DNA of 40,151 nucleotides from Telluria beijingensis (GCF_030770395.1 NZ_CP132480.1:1-40151), one strand, 5' to 3'. Counted from the stretch's first letter, positions 29,691 through 36,993 are shown. The notes: generated from the sequence alone by a model not told the origin. Numbers and translations are program-made.

Positions 29691-29729
29691 AAAAAAGCCG
29701 CCCCGGCACTGCCGCGGCGGCTTTTTTGT
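29691..29729. terminator. Bidirectional terminator after secF
   Basis: AAAAAAGCCGCC (29691-29702) pairs with GGCGGCTTTTTT (29716-29727). A-run left and T-run right allow use on both strands: for secF on plus, and for the fusion-protein transcript arriving from 29906 on minus. Confidence 0.9.
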
Positions 29730-29782
29730 TTGATGTGAACTAATTGTGCGAATAATTTAACAGTATTGTGTGTGGCAGCGCA

Positions 29783-29811
29783 CGGAGTCGCCGTCGCGGC
29801 GCCCCTATAGT
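29783..29811 (+). promoter_or_regulatory. Promoter of small RNA copy 1
   Basis: CGGAGT (29783-29788), a 17-bp spacer and TATAGT (29806-29811). The same layout, at exactly the same spacing, precedes the copies at 32832 and 35708, while the spacer sequences differ. The -35 box is conserved among the copies but is not TTGACA. Confidence 0.75.
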
Positions 29812-29817
29812 GGACCT

Positions 29818-29881
29818 GTCTCTTTCAGGACATCCCTAGTTTTGGACTTCACCCGCTTCCGCAACGAAGCGGGTTTTTTTT
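29818..29881 (+). ncRNA. Candidate small RNA, copy 1 of a three-member family
   Basis: About 64 nt. The first 32 nt (29818-29849, beginning GTCTCTTTCAGGACAT and ending AGTTTTGGACTT) are identical to copies at 32832 and 35708. Identity begins at the predicted +1, seven bases after the -10. A terminator follows: stem ACCCGCTTC/GAAGCGGGT, loop CGCAAC, then eight T. No ORF is present. It lies between convergent secF and the fusion-protein gene, on the opposite strand to the latter, whose 3' untranslated region would be antisense to it. I cannot assign it to a known RNA family without a covariance-model search. Confidence 0.8.
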
Positions 29882-29905
29882 GTCCGCACTGGCTGCAACT
29901 GACCC

Positions 29906-31975
29906 TCACAGGGCCAGTTGCAGGCCGCCATCGCCCTCGGACTGCGCCGCCGGCACCGCGCAGCAGATCAGCGCCTCGTCTTCCGCCACGCTCGCGCCCG
30001 GCTCCTTGATGTAGGTGACCGTCCCCTTGAGCACCTTGGTGCGGCAGGTGCCGCACGTGCCCTCGCGGCAGCTGAACTCAGGCTCCAGGCCGCGCGCCTC
30101 GGCCAGTTCGAGCAGGGTCCCGCCGCCCGGCGTCCAGCGCGCCTCCTTCAATGAGTTCATGAACATGACCGGCACCGTGTCCGTCGCCGGCGGCTGCCGC
30201 ACCGGGGCTGCCGCCGCGGTGGCGCAGTCGGGCGCGCGCACCAGGGAGGCCGGGCCGAAGGCTTCGGCGTGGATGCGCTTGTCGGCGATGTTCATGTCGC
30301 GCAGGCCGTCGTAGATCGCCTGCGTGAACGGTGGCGGGCCGCACAGGAAGAATTCGTAGTCGCCGAAAGCCAGGTAACGGCCGAGCAGCGCCATGTCGAC
30401 CCGGCCGGCGGCCTCGTAGTCCGGACCTTCGCCGGCGTCGCCCGGCTCGCTCAGCACGCGCACCAGCCTGACGGCGCCCCTGGCGGCGGCGACCAGCTCG
30501 GCCAGTTCGCGGTCGAAGGCGCGCTCGCCCTTGGTGCGGGCCGCATAGAAGATGGTGGTGGGACGGATCTTCTGCTTGCGCAGGCCTTCATAGACGATGT
30601 GGCGCAGCATCGCCAGCATCGGCGTGATGCCGACCCCGCCGGCCAGCAGCACCACCGGGCGGCTCACGCCCATGTCGATGGTGAAATCGCCGGCCGGGGC
30701 GCGGGTCTCGAGCAGGTCGCCTTCGCGCAGTTGCTCGTGCAGGTAGCGCGATACGGCGCCTTCGCGCTTGACGCTGATCCGGTAGCCGCCGTCGGACGGC
30801 GCGTGCGACAGCGTATAGGTGCGGATCAGCGGTTTATCGGCGCCCGGCAGCGTGACCCGGATCGGCAGGTGCTGGCCGGCCAGGTGGGGCAGCAGGCCGG
30901 CGTCATCGTTGGACTCCAGGTAGAACGAGCGGATGGTGTCGCTTTCCTGGACGATGCGGGCCACCTTGAGGCCGCGCCAGCGGGCCGCGAATTCGGCCGC
31001 GCGCAGGCGCTCGGCGGCCTGGCGCCAGTCGCCCGTCATCAGCGAGCTGTCGGACCAGCCGCCTTCCTGGAAGGTCCAGCGCAGCGCCAGGCCGGCGCTG
31101 CGGCGCACGATGCGGCGCGGCCTGAAGGTCCACAGCCGTTCGGCGCCCTGGTAGGCGGCGATCTCGGGCGAGTCGAACACGACTTCGGCATCGCCGCTCA
31201 TCTGCAGCATGTCGCCGCTGGCGAAATCGACGAACAGCAGGCCGGCCTTGCCGTTCAGGACGATATTGCCGAGCGTGTTGAAGAACAGGTTGCCGTCGAA
31301 GTCGGGGATCGTCAGCAGGCCGTCGTCGGCGACGCGCACGAAGCCCGCCCGTCCGCCGCGGTGCGAGACGTCGACCTGGCGCCGTTCCGCACGGTCGGCG
31401 TAGGACGCGACGAAGAAGGCATCGGCGCCCGCGATCATTGCGCGCGCTGCCGGATCGAGCGCGGCCAGGTGTTCGGCCTCGCCGCCGAACGGGGCGACCG
31501 GATCGCGCCCGAAGCCGAACTCGCGCAGCTGGATATAGCGCGGGCAGTTGCCGAAGCTCTGGTCGACGTCGACCCGCATGCCGCCATCCGTGTGCGATAG
31601 AAAGCCGTTCATGCGGTTGCGGCGCCGGGTGTGCATCTCGATGCCCAGCAGGCCGACCGGCGCGCTGTCATGCATGCCGGCGGCGGCCGGGTCGAGCGGG
31701 TGCGGGCGGGCGGCCAGGTCGAGCGTGGTGCGCGTGGGCGACGCCATGAAGCCCGGCCGGCCTTCGATGAAGGTTGCCCATGGATCGCCGGCGGTATCGA
31801 CGCTGCCCAGTACGATGAAGGGCAGCTGGGCGTAGAAGTCGCGATGCTGGTCGGGCATGAAATCGCGCACTACCCGGCGGCCGAGGATCTCCATGCGTTC
31901 GGCGACGCCCAGCTTCGCCTGGATGAATTGTTCGCCTTCGTGCCAGGTAGGCAGCTTGTCCAGTGGTTCGACCAT
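29906..31975 (-). CDS. Fusion of FMN-binding PNPOx-like, ferredoxin-reductase and 2Fe-2S ferredoxin domains
   Basis: A 689-residue cytoplasmic redox protein. Residues about 35-300 resemble pyridoxamine-5'-phosphate-oxidase-like flavoproteins (FIVLGSVDTAGDPWATFIEG). Residues about 345-580 are an FNR module, with FAD motif RTYTLSHAPS, NAD motif GGVGITPMLAML and CGPPPF. Residues about 600-689 are a plant-type ferredoxin with FSCREGTCGTCRTKV and ALICCAVPA for the 2Fe-2S cluster. Electrons could pass from NAD(P)H to FAD to the cluster and on to the flavin domain or another acceptor (inference); the substrate is unknown. Start 31975 is chosen over the adjacent ATG at 31978 because AGGAG then has proper spacing. 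It lies 37 bp downstream of the GST gene in one operon. Confidence 0.87.
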   Translation of the reverse strand: MVEPLDKLPTWHEGEQFIQAKLGVAERMEILGRRVVRDFMPDQHRDFYAQLPFIVLGSVDTAGDPWATFIEGRPGFMASPTRTTLDLAARPHPLDPAAAGMHDSAPVGLLGIEMHTRRRNRMNGFLSHTDGGMRVDVDQSFGNCPRYIQLREFGFGRDPVAPFGGEAEHLAALDPAARAMIAGADAFFVASYADRAERRQVDVSHRGGRAGFVRVADDGLLTIPDFDGNLFFNTLGNIVLNGKAGLLFVDFASGDMLQMSGDAEVVFDSPEIAAYQGAERLWTFRPRRIVRRSAGLALRWTFQEGGWSDSSLMTGDWRQAAERLRAAEFAARWRGLKVARIVQESDTIRSFYLESNDDAGLLPHLAGQHLPIRVTLPGADKPLIRTYTLSHAPSDGGYRISVKREGAVSRYLHEQLREGDLLETRAPAGDFTIDMGVSRPVVLLAGGVGITPMLAMLRHIVYEGLRKQKIRPTTIFYAARTKGERAFDRELAELVAAARGAVRLVRVLSEPGDAGEGPDYEAAGRVDMALLGRYLAFGDYEFFLCGPPPFTQAIYDGLRDMNIADKRIHAEAFGPASLVRAPDCATAAAAPVRQPPATDTVPVMFMNSLKEARWTPGGGTLLELAEARGLEPEFSCREGTCGTCRTKVLKGTVTYIKEPGASVAEDEALICCAVPAAQSEGDGGLQLAL

Positions 31976-32012
31976 CATCGTCTCCTCGGTTGAATGCCGG
32001 CGTGGGCCGTCG

Positions 32013-32630
32013 TTATGCCGCGGCGGCCAGGCCGACCGCGGTCTGGACGAAAGGCACGAAGCCCGGCAAGGCCTCGATGCGGCGCAGGAAGCGGCCGACG
32101 GCCGGATAGCCGGACAGGTCGACATTGCCTTCCGGCGCGCGCGCCAGGTAGCTGTACAGCGCGACGTCGGCGATGGTCGGACGGTCGGCGGCCAGCCAGT
32201 CGCGGCCTGCCAGGTGGGTTTCGAGACGGGCCAGAAGGGCGTGGGCGCGGGTGATGACTTCGTCGGCGTTGTACTTGGCGCCGAACACCGTGATCAGGCG
32301 CGCCGCCGCCGGACCGTAGGCCACTTCGCCGGCGGCCACGGACAGCCAGCGCTGCACGGCAGCAAGTCCCGCCGCGTCCGTCGGCAGCCAGTCTTCGCGG
32401 CCGGCCTTGCGCGCCAGGTAGACCAGGATCGCGTTCGAATCGGAGACGGCCACGCCATCGTCTTCCAGCACCGGCACCTGGCCGAACGGGTTCAGGGCGA
32501 GGAATTCCGGTCTCTTGTGGGCGCCGGCCATGAGGTCGACTTCGACCAGCTCATGGGGAACGCCGAGCAGCGACGCGAACAGGACAACGCGGTGGGAATG
32601 GCCGGACAGTGGGTGGTGATGGATTTTCAT
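32013..32630 (-). CDS. Glutathione S-transferase family protein
   Basis: A 205-residue cytosolic GST-fold protein. The thioredoxin-like N-terminal domain shows [22 protein letters not shown], with a Ser/His active-site region, [29 protein letters not shown] (cis-Pro and glutathione-binding Ser), and the helical C-terminal domain contains [21 protein letters not shown] (N-capping box). ATG 32630 has AGGAAAAG upstream. It is co-transcribed with the flavoprotein/ferredoxin fusion, so an oxidative-stress or electrophile-detoxification role is reasonable but inferred. A palindrome lies about 95 bp upstream. Confidence 0.9.
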   Translation of the reverse strand: MKIHHHPLSGHSHRVVLFASLLGVPHELVEVDLMAGAHKRPEFLALNPFGQVPVLEDDGVAVSDSNAILVYLARKAGREDWLPTDAAGLAAVQRWLSVAAGEVAYGPAAARLITVFGAKYNADEVITRAHALLARLETHLAGRDWLAADRPTIADVALYSYLARAPEGNVDLSGYPAVGRFLRRIEALPGFVPFVQTAVGLAAAA

Positions 32631-32725
32631 GGTCTTTTCCTGGTTAGCGGGCCGCGTCATTCGCGATCCATGCAGCCAGTGTGGGACCAAACTCCTGCGA
32701 GAGAAATCACTCTATTGGAACATAT

Positions 32726-32746
32726 TTATTTCGCTCAGCGAAATAA
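32726..32746. promoter_or_regulatory. Palindromic candidate operator upstream of the GST operon
   Basis: TTATTTCGC, loop TCA, GCGAAATAA is a perfect 9-bp inverted repeat in an AT-rich island inside GC-rich DNA, 96 bp upstream of the GST ATG. It lacks a T-tract and is more likely a regulator site than a terminator. Confidence 0.5.
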
Positions 32747-32796
32747 TCGCGTGGCCAACAATGTTAAAAAAATCATCACGAATGTGAATCAACGCA

Positions 32797-32825
32797 CCGA
32801 GCGTGGGCCATGCCGCCAGTAAGAT
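32797..32825 (+). promoter_or_regulatory. Promoter of small RNA copy 2
   Basis: CCGAGC (32797-32802), 17-bp spacer, TAAGAT (32820-32825). Same architecture as the promoters of copies 1 and 3; an ACGCA just before the box is also shared in part. Confidence 0.75.
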
Positions 32826-32831
32826 GAACTC

Positions 32832-32895
32832 GTCTCTTTCAGGACATCCCTAGTTTTGGACTTCACCCGCTCCGGCAACGGAGCGGGTTTTTTTT
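32832..32895 (+). ncRNA. Candidate small RNA, copy 2
   Basis: About 64 nt. The 32-nt core (32832-32863) is identical to the other copies. The terminator stem is ACCCGCTCCG/CGGAGCGGGT closed by a GCAA tetraloop, with eight T. Compared with copy 1 the stem has changed on both sides and still pairs. The T-tract ends 2 bases before the stop codon of the GH15 gene on the opposite strand, so any GH15 transcript with a 3' tail contains the full antisense of this RNA. Confidence 0.82.
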
Positions 32896-32897
32896 GT

Positions 32898-34718
32898 CTA
32901 CAGCTGCCAGGGATGCTCGAGCTTGCCGTCGAGCGCGGCATCGAGATAGGTCGCGGCACTGATCAGGGCCAGGTGGGTGAAGGCTTGCGGGAAGTTGCCG
33001 AGCAGCTCGGCCTTGTTGGTGAACTCTTCCGCGTACAGGTCGACGTGGTTGCCGTAGGCGATCAGCTTTTCCATATTATTGCGCGCATGGTCGATACGCC
33101 CGGCGCGCGCCAGGCATTCCACGTACCAGAAGGAACAGGCCGCGAACGCGCCTTCCTCGCCTTCGAGTCCATCGTCGCGGTCATAGCGCTGCACCAGCGC
33201 GTCGTGGCTGAGCTGTTCGCCGATGGCGTCCAGTGTCGCCAGCCACTGCGGATCGGTGGAGCCAATGAAGCGCACCAGCGGCATCATCAGCATCGCCCCG
33301 TCCACGTTGCGCGAACCCTTGCTGCGCACAAAATGCCCGAGCTCGTCGTTCCAGAACGTCTCCCAGATATACCGCGACATCTCGTTGCGCGCGGCGATCC
33401 AGCGGTCGAACGGCGCGCGCAGCGAGCGCTTGCCGGCCAGGCGCAGCGCGCGGTCGACCGCCACCCAGCACATGAGCTGGGAGTGCAGGTGCTCGCGCTC
33501 CGGCTCGCGCCCTTCCCAGATGCCGGCGTCCGGACGCTGCCAGTTGTCGCACACGAAATTGACGACCTGGCACACGCCCACCCAGTCGGCGTGAGAAATC
33601 GCTTCGCCATACTTATTGCTGAGATAAATCGAATCGAGCAGGGCGCCGAAGATGTCGAGCTGCAGCTGGCTGGCGGCGGCATTGCCGATCCGTACCGGCT
33701 TCGAGGCGGCATAGCCGGCCAGGTGATCGAGCTCGATCTCTTCGCCGATCTGGCCGCCGTCGAGCGCATACATGATGCGCAGATGGCCATCGACCGGGTC
33801 ATGCCGGGGCAATTCGGCGGTCCAGCGCGTGAATGCCTTGGCTTCGTCGATATAGCCGAGCCGCATCAGCGCATACACGGTGAACGAGGCGTCGCGGATC
33901 CAGGTGGCGCGATAGTCCCAGTTGCGCGAACCGCCCAGCACCTCGGGCAGGCCGAAGGTCGCGGCCGCGACGATCGCGCCATGGCGGCACGAGGTCATCA
34001 GCTTGAGCACCAGGGCCGACCGCATCACCGCCTCGCGCCAGCGGCCGCGGTAGGTCGAGCGCCGGCTCCATGCCTGCCAGTGGTGGATGACTTCCTTCAG
34101 CAGGGCGTTGCGGCCGCTGGCGTCGAGCGCCGCGTCGCCATCCTCGTCGAGCACGAAGTCGAGTACGTCGCCCTCGCGCAGCACGATGCAGGCCGTGGCG
34201 CCGCCATCGGCCGCCACGAAGGTGACCGGCGCGGACAGGCGCAGGCGCGGGGCGCCGGGGGCCGAGAACACCACCTGGTCCTGCCCGACCTCGGCCTCGG
34301 GCCGCTGCCGGGCATAGTCGAAGCGGGGCTGGCAGTCGACCCGGATGCGCGCCTCGCCACTGGTGACGTGGATCCGGCGCAGCAGGCGCGCCGGACCGTG
34401 GCCGAGCTCCTCGGGGCCGGACATCAGGTCGGTCACGTGGACGCTGGCCTCGTCGCCCAGCCATTGGGTCAGCAAGACATTCGTGTCGGGCAGGTAGGTC
34501 TGGACCACGCGCGCGTCCGCGATCTCCGGGGCGACGGTGAAGTGGCCGCCCTTGTCGGGGTCGAGCAGGGCGGCGAAGATGCTGGGGCTATCGAAGTCGG
34601 GCCAGCACAGGAAGTCGATCGCGCCGTCGAGCGCGACCAGCGCCATGGTGGCCATATTGCCGATGGCGCCGTGGTCGGCGATCGGACGCGGCGGTGTGGT
34701 GGCGGTCGGTTCAGCCAT
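32898..34718 (-). CDS. Glycoside hydrolase family 15 (glucoamylase/trehalase-like)
   Basis: A 606-residue enzyme of the bacterial GH15 group, which releases glucose from alpha-glucans, isomaltose-type sugars or trehalose. The N-terminal beta-sandwich (IADHGAIGNMATMALVALDG) is followed by the (alpha/alpha)6 barrel from about residue 240. GSRNWDYRATWIRDASFTVYAL, the general acid Glu in PDAGIWEGRE (about residue 401) and the base Glu in NKAELLGNFPQAFTHLALI (about residue 568) are all present. There is no signal peptide, so it acts in the cytoplasm. The ATG at 34718 overlaps the end of the SDR gene by 8 bp (ATGGCTGA), showing translational coupling. Glucose made here could be the substrate of the dehydrogenase upstream (inference). 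Confidence 0.9.
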   Translation of the reverse strand: MAEPTATTPPRPIADHGAIGNMATMALVALDGAIDFLCWPDFDSPSIFAALLDPDKGGHFTVAPEIADARVVQTYLPDTNVLLTQWLGDEASVHVTDLMSGPEELGHGPARLLRRIHVTSGEARIRVDCQPRFDYARQRPEAEVGQDQVVFSAPGAPRLRLSAPVTFVAADGGATACIVLREGDVLDFVLDEDGDAALDASGRNALLKEVIHHWQAWSRRSTYRGRWREAVMRSALVLKLMTSCRHGAIVAAATFGLPEVLGGSRNWDYRATWIRDASFTVYALMRLGYIDEAKAFTRWTAELPRHDPVDGHLRIMYALDGGQIGEEIELDHLAGYAASKPVRIGNAAASQLQLDIFGALLDSIYLSNKYGEAISHADWVGVCQVVNFVCDNWQRPDAGIWEGREPEREHLHSQLMCWVAVDRALRLAGKRSLRAPFDRWIAARNEMSRYIWETFWNDELGHFVRSKGSRNVDGAMLMMPLVRFIGSTDPQWLATLDAIGEQLSHDALVQRYDRDDGLEGEEGAFAACSFWYVECLARAGRIDHARNNMEKLIAYGNHVDLYAEEFTNKAELLGNFPQAFTHLALISAATYLDAALDGKLEHPWQL

Positions 34719-35508
34719 TGTCTTCGAATCCCGGATAGAGCGACATGCCGCCGTCGACATAGACCGTGGAGCCGGTCATGTAGTCGGCCAGGTCGGAGGC
34801 CATGAACAGCGCCAGGTTGGCGACGTCGGCGACCTCGCCGATGCGGCCGTAGGGGATCAGCTCGAGCAGCTTGTTACCGGCGTCGCCCTCGGTGGCGTCT
34901 TCGTTGATCGGGGTGCGGATGGCGCCGGGCGCGATGCCGTTGACGCGGATGCGCTCGCCCGCCACCTCCTGCGCCAGCGAACGCATGAACATGCCCATGC
35001 CGCCCTTGGAGGCGGCATAGTTGACGTGGCCGGCCCAGGGGATGGTTTCGTGGACTGAACTCATGCACAGGATGACGCCATTGGCGCGCATGCGGCCGCG
35101 GTTGCCCTGCTGGCGGAAGCGCTTGACCGCGGCGCGGGCGCACAGGAACTGGCCGGTCAGGTTCACGTCGAGCACGGCCTTCCAGTCGGCCAGCGACATG
35201 TCGGCGATGTGCGCATCCTTCTGCATGCCCGCATTGGCGACCAGGATGTCGAGGCCGCCGAAGGCCTGGTCGGTTTCACTGAACAGGCGCTCGACGTCGT
35301 CTTCGCTCGACACGTCGCACTGGACGGCGCGGGCCTGGCCGCCGGCCTGTTCGATCCGCCGTACGACGTCGGCGGCCTTGTCGGCGCTGCGGTTGTAGTT
35401 GACGACCACCTTCGCGCCGGCCGCGGCGAAGGCGATGCTGATGGCGCGGCCGATGCCGGAATCGCCGCCGGTCACCAGCACCACCTGGTCGTTCAGGTCG
35501 ATGTTCAT
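34711..35508 (-). CDS. SDR family oxidoreductase (glucose 1-dehydrogenase-like)
   Basis: A 265-residue classical short-chain dehydrogenase. The cofactor motif is VTGGDSGIGRAI, with NYNRSAD just after strand 2, which suggests NADP use. NAGMQ, catalytic Ser in CMSSVHE and YAASKGGMG (Tyr-x3-Lys) complete the active site; the C-terminal TGSTVYVDGGMSLYPGF resembles bacterial glucose 1-dehydrogenases. The ATG at 35508 has GGAGGG upstream. The gene overlaps the GH15 start by 8 bp. Sugar specificity cannot be proved from sequence, but the pairing with GH15 fits glucose. A plus-strand small RNA lies in the gap upstream. Confidence 0.9.
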   Translation of the reverse strand: MNIDLNDQVVLVTGGDSGIGRAISIAFAAAGAKVVVNYNRSADKAADVVRRIEQAGGQARAVQCDVSSEDDVERLFSETDQAFGGLDILVANAGMQKDAHIADMSLADWKAVLDVNLTGQFLCARAAVKRFRQQGNRGRMRANGVILCMSSVHETIPWAGHVNYAASKGGMGMFMRSLAQEVAGERIRVNGIAPGAIRTPINEDATEGDAGNKLLELIPYGRIGEVADVANLALFMASDLADYMTGSTVYVDGGMSLYPGFEDNG

Positions 35509-35672
35509 GGGATTCCCTCCGAAGCGTAAGTACGCCGGTGCGCGCACGCGGTTGGCGCGCTCCTGGCCCGGACGACCTTAGCAGAAAGCGGGAATGGGAA
35601 ATGCACGGCTGGGCTGGCGACGCCGCGATGCGGACGAATCGAAAAACACGTGCGCCAGTGTGCGTGAACGTA

Positions 35673-35701
35673 CGGAGCACGCATCGACTGACGCTTAAGA
35701 T
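35673..35701 (+). promoter_or_regulatory. Promoter of small RNA copy 3
   Basis: CGGAGC (35673-35678), 17-bp spacer, TAAGAT (35696-35701), the same layout as for copies 1 and 2. Confidence 0.75.
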
Positions 35702-35707
35702 GGACCT

Positions 35708-35770
35708 GTCTCTTTCAGGACATCCCTAGTTTTGGACTTGGCCCGCTCTTCACCGAGCGGGCGTTTTTTT
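35708..35770 (+). ncRNA. Candidate small RNA, copy 3
   Basis: About 63 nt. The 32-nt core (35708-35739) is identical to the other copies. The terminator has a different stem, GCCCGCTC/GAGCGGGC with loop TTCACC, then seven T after a G. It ends 11 bp before the stop of the HDOD gene on the minus strand, so the HDOD transcript tail would be antisense to it. The gap to the SDR gene holds nothing else that I can recognise. Confidence 0.8.
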
Positions 35771-35781
35771 GGGCGCGCCGC

Positions 35782-36615
35782 CTACAGCAGCGCCGAAGTC
35801 AGGCTCTTCACTTCTTCCCCCGACTCTTCCAGCACGCCCTGAAGCGTGCCGTTTCCGAACACGAAGTCGATGGTGGCCGCCGCCGCATGGGTGGTCGCGC
35901 CGGGCGGCACGAACAGCGGGGAGGGCAGCGGCGCCAGGTCGTTGGCCAGCAGCAGGGTGTCGCCCAGGGTTTCCGGCGGCAGCGCGCGCATGCCGTCCCA
36001 CAGCGCCTCGATCGCGTTCATCACCGGGCCCGGTACGCCCAGCTTGTGCAGCACGCCGCGGCCGATGGCCGCTTCGCCGTGGTCGAGCCAGGCATCGAGA
36101 TTATCGTCCAGCAGGCCGGGCAGGGCTTCGGCTCGCGACAGCAAATAGAAGCCGCCGACTTCGTGCACGATGCCGGCGAATAGCGCTGTCTCGGGATCGA
36201 CGAAGGAGACGCGGCGCGCGATCACCTGCGCCAGCGCCGCCACGTGGGCCGAGTGGGCCCACAACTGATCGGCCTTGTGGCGCAGGCCGGGGTCGCGGAT
36301 CTCGCTGGCCAGCTGGCGCACGATGACCGAGGCGGCCAGCGCCCCCAGGGTGCGGAATCCCACGCGCTGGACCGCCGCGCGCACATTGGTGACCTCGTGG
36401 CCGCTGCGGTTATAGGCCACCGAGTTGGCGATCGCCACCGTGCGCGCCGCCAGCAGCGGCTCGGCCTGCACCAGGCGGGCAGCGGCGTCGATATGGCAGT
36501 CGGGCTCCCCCAGCGCGCGCTGCAGGGTCAGCGAGGCGTTGACGCTGGTCGGGAAGGCAAGTTCGCCGCGGCCGGCTTCGGCGGCGATGCTGTCGAGGGC
36601 AGAGACTTGGTCCAT
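35782..36615 (-). CDS. HDOD domain protein
   Basis: A 277-residue cytoplasmic protein dominated by an HDOD domain (about residues 15-215), a relative of HD phosphohydrolases found in signalling and motility regulators. LAFPTSVNASLTLQRALGE is the usual lead-in; LVQAEPLLAARTVAIANSVAYNRS and ALFAGIVHEVGGFYLL are further landmarks. The HD pair is not intact as His-Asp (IVHEVGG), as is normal in HDOD, so catalysis is unlikely and a scaffold or binding role is expected. No GGDEF, EAL or receiver domain is fused. A perfect TATAAT lies six bases before the ATG, so the mRNA may be leaderless. Confidence 0.88.
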   Translation of the reverse strand: MDQVSALDSIAAEAGRGELAFPTSVNASLTLQRALGEPDCHIDAAARLVQAEPLLAARTVAIANSVAYNRSGHEVTNVRAAVQRVGFRTLGALAASVIVRQLASEIRDPGLRHKADQLWAHSAHVAALAQVIARRVSFVDPETALFAGIVHEVGGFYLLSRAEALPGLLDDNLDAWLDHGEAAIGRGVLHKLGVPGPVMNAIEALWDGMRALPPETLGDTLLLANDLAPLPSPLFVPPGATTHAAAATIDFVFGNGTLQGVLEESGEEVKSLTSALL

Positions 36616-36621
36616 GGAAAA

Positions 36622-36627
36622 ATTATA
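36622..36627 (-). promoter_or_regulatory. -10 element abutting the HDOD start codon
   Basis: TATAAT on the minus strand ends 6 nt before the ATG at 36615, placing +1 at or next to the A of the ATG. No ribosome site is visible, in keeping with a leaderless message. Confidence 0.55.
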
Positions 36628-36711
36628 CTCCCAACACCGCGGCCAATTTGCAAAAATTGCTCCAAGGCATTAGCCGCCATCGCAGCCAATGCCAGGGGCA
36701 ACCAGGCGCCG

Positions 36712-36993
36712 TTATTCTTCGCTGAAGATGGCGTCGCAGCCTTCCTTCTGTTCTTCCAGGTTTTCCAGCTCATCCAGCAGGCCCAAGTCGAGCAATTCCT
36801 CGACCGCATTCATGTAGCTGTTGAGCTTGGTCGCGCCGATGAGGCGGTAGATCTCGCCGGCTTCGTTGCGCACGCCGATCAGCATCGGCTCCTGCTTCAC
36901 CTCGTCCAGCGGGGCGACGTCCAGCAGGATATTGCCAATGATGTGCTTGTCGAAATGGGCCGGCTTCTTGCCGTCGATGAGAGAGGTTTTCAA
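36712..36993 (-). CDS. Small hypothetical protein coupled to the MarR gene
   Basis: A 93-residue acidic protein of unknown function. The start is TTG at 36993, with GAAGGAA at good spacing and no ATG nearby; the TTGA there also contains the stop of the MarR gene, so the two are translationally coupled. The sequence has a beta-rich middle (EPMLIGVRNEAGEIYRLIG) followed by an acidic helix (AVEELLDLGLLDELENLEE) that may be a protein-binding or coiled segment. No signal peptide or cofactor motif is seen. As the partner of a MarR regulator it could modulate it or be unrelated; nothing in the sequence decides this. Confidence 0.68.
   Translation of the reverse strand: MKTSLIDGKKPAHFDKHIIGNILLDVAPLDEVKQEPMLIGVRNEAGEIYRLIGATKLNSYMNAVEELLDLGLLDELENLEEQKEGCDAIFSEE

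Noticed and set aside
26788..29709. A 973-codon minus-strand open frame opposite secD and secF
   Set aside because: The translation is His/Arg/Gln-rich with no recognisable domain and lies wholly opposite well-conserved genes.
32856..34805. A 649-codon plus-strand open frame opposite the GH15 gene, starting within small RNA copy 2
   Set aside because: It starts inside the sRNA core with no ribosome site, must cross the intrinsic terminator, and shows shadow composition opposite a gene with clear catalytic motifs.
29806..35770. The three conserved elements as CRISPR-like repeats or integron attC sites
   Set aside because: There are only three, about 3 kb apart with genes between, and each has its own promoter and terminator; no cas or integrase gene is present.
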